From Chloroflexota bacterium (GTDB taxonomy: Bacteria; Chloroflexota; UBA5177; JANWHV01), in the NCBI GenBank assembly GCA_025924845.1, contig JAICHN010000080.1, positions 1 to 14,459 of the forward strand: 14,459 nt of DNA, in the 5' to 3' direction. Positions 14,408 to 14,459 of the stretch are shown here, piece after piece (position 1 is the first letter of the stretch; every line of letters begins with the position of its first letter). Both the position numbers and the translations under genes were made by a program. The notes under the pieces are model-generated. The model was not told the origin of the DNA and searched no databases. It saw only the letters and a program-made list of their open reading frames with translations.

Positions 14408-14459
14408 ATGGCCTCGTGGCAATCCGTTCCCGACCAGGCAGAACGCGCGCCCATAAAGC
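14408..14459 (+). CDS. N-terminal fragment of an unidentified protein (runs off right edge)
   Basis: ATG 14408 has GGGAG (14396-14400) 7 bases upstream, and the frame is open for 17 codons (MASWQSVPDQAERAPIK) to the window edge. It lies about 84 bases after the -10-like box of the candidate SARP site. It is divergent from the AfsR-like regulator and is a natural target gene for it. Too little is present to name a family. Confidence 0.6.
   Translation, partial: MASWQSVPDQAERAPIK

Overview
The window is GC-rich and densely coded. It suggests a free-living, high-GC Gram-positive-like bacterium, most likely a member of the Chloroflexota (Thermomicrobia/Sphaerobacter-like) or a neighbouring soil phylum. 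The main clue is a giant AfsR/SARP-type regulator (winged helix + BTAD + NB-ARC + TPR, with a C-terminal tail typical of such proteins in that group). The taxonomic guess is inference only.

Left half (1-6502, all minus strand): an Opp/Dpp-type ABC uptake operon. Its transcriptional order, right to left, is substrate-binding lipoprotein/secreted protein, permease B, permease C, ATPase D, ATPase F, then the N-terminal 135 codons of an acetamidase/formamidase that runs off the left edge. The acetamidase begins at a GTG behind a strong ribosome binding site. The B/C/D genes are fused by overlap or abutment. A 450-base gap between ATPases D and F holds a 212-base palindromic element made of two inverted, double-hairpin ends around two direct repeats. 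It resembles a REP/BIME-type or IS200/IS605-end-derived repeat. A divergent control region (6503-6827) separates the operon from the next gene and contains candidate promoters for both directions plus an 8-base inverted repeat.

Middle (6828-10239): a homoserine-acetyltransferase-like alpha/beta hydrolase (+), a perfect 17-bp bidirectional terminator hairpin, an unrecognised membrane-anchored exported protein (-), and a 12-TM major facilitator transporter (+). The transporter's GTG start lies directly behind an in-frame 8-codon mini-ORF with a good ribosome binding site.

Right (10240-14459): a small membrane-anchored protein of unknown function (+), the 1083-residue AfsR-like regulator (-), and the first 17 codons of a further plus-strand gene divergent from it. 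The small gene and the divergent gene are each preceded by the same arrangement: a tandem GTGATACG repeat with 11-base period, then a TAGnGT -10-like hexamer exactly 8 bases after the GATACGC heptamer. This is the geometry of SARP-family binding sites, so the regulator between them probably controls both genes. This regulator/operator pair is the most interesting system in the window. No RNA gene, CRISPR array or complete insertion sequence was seen.
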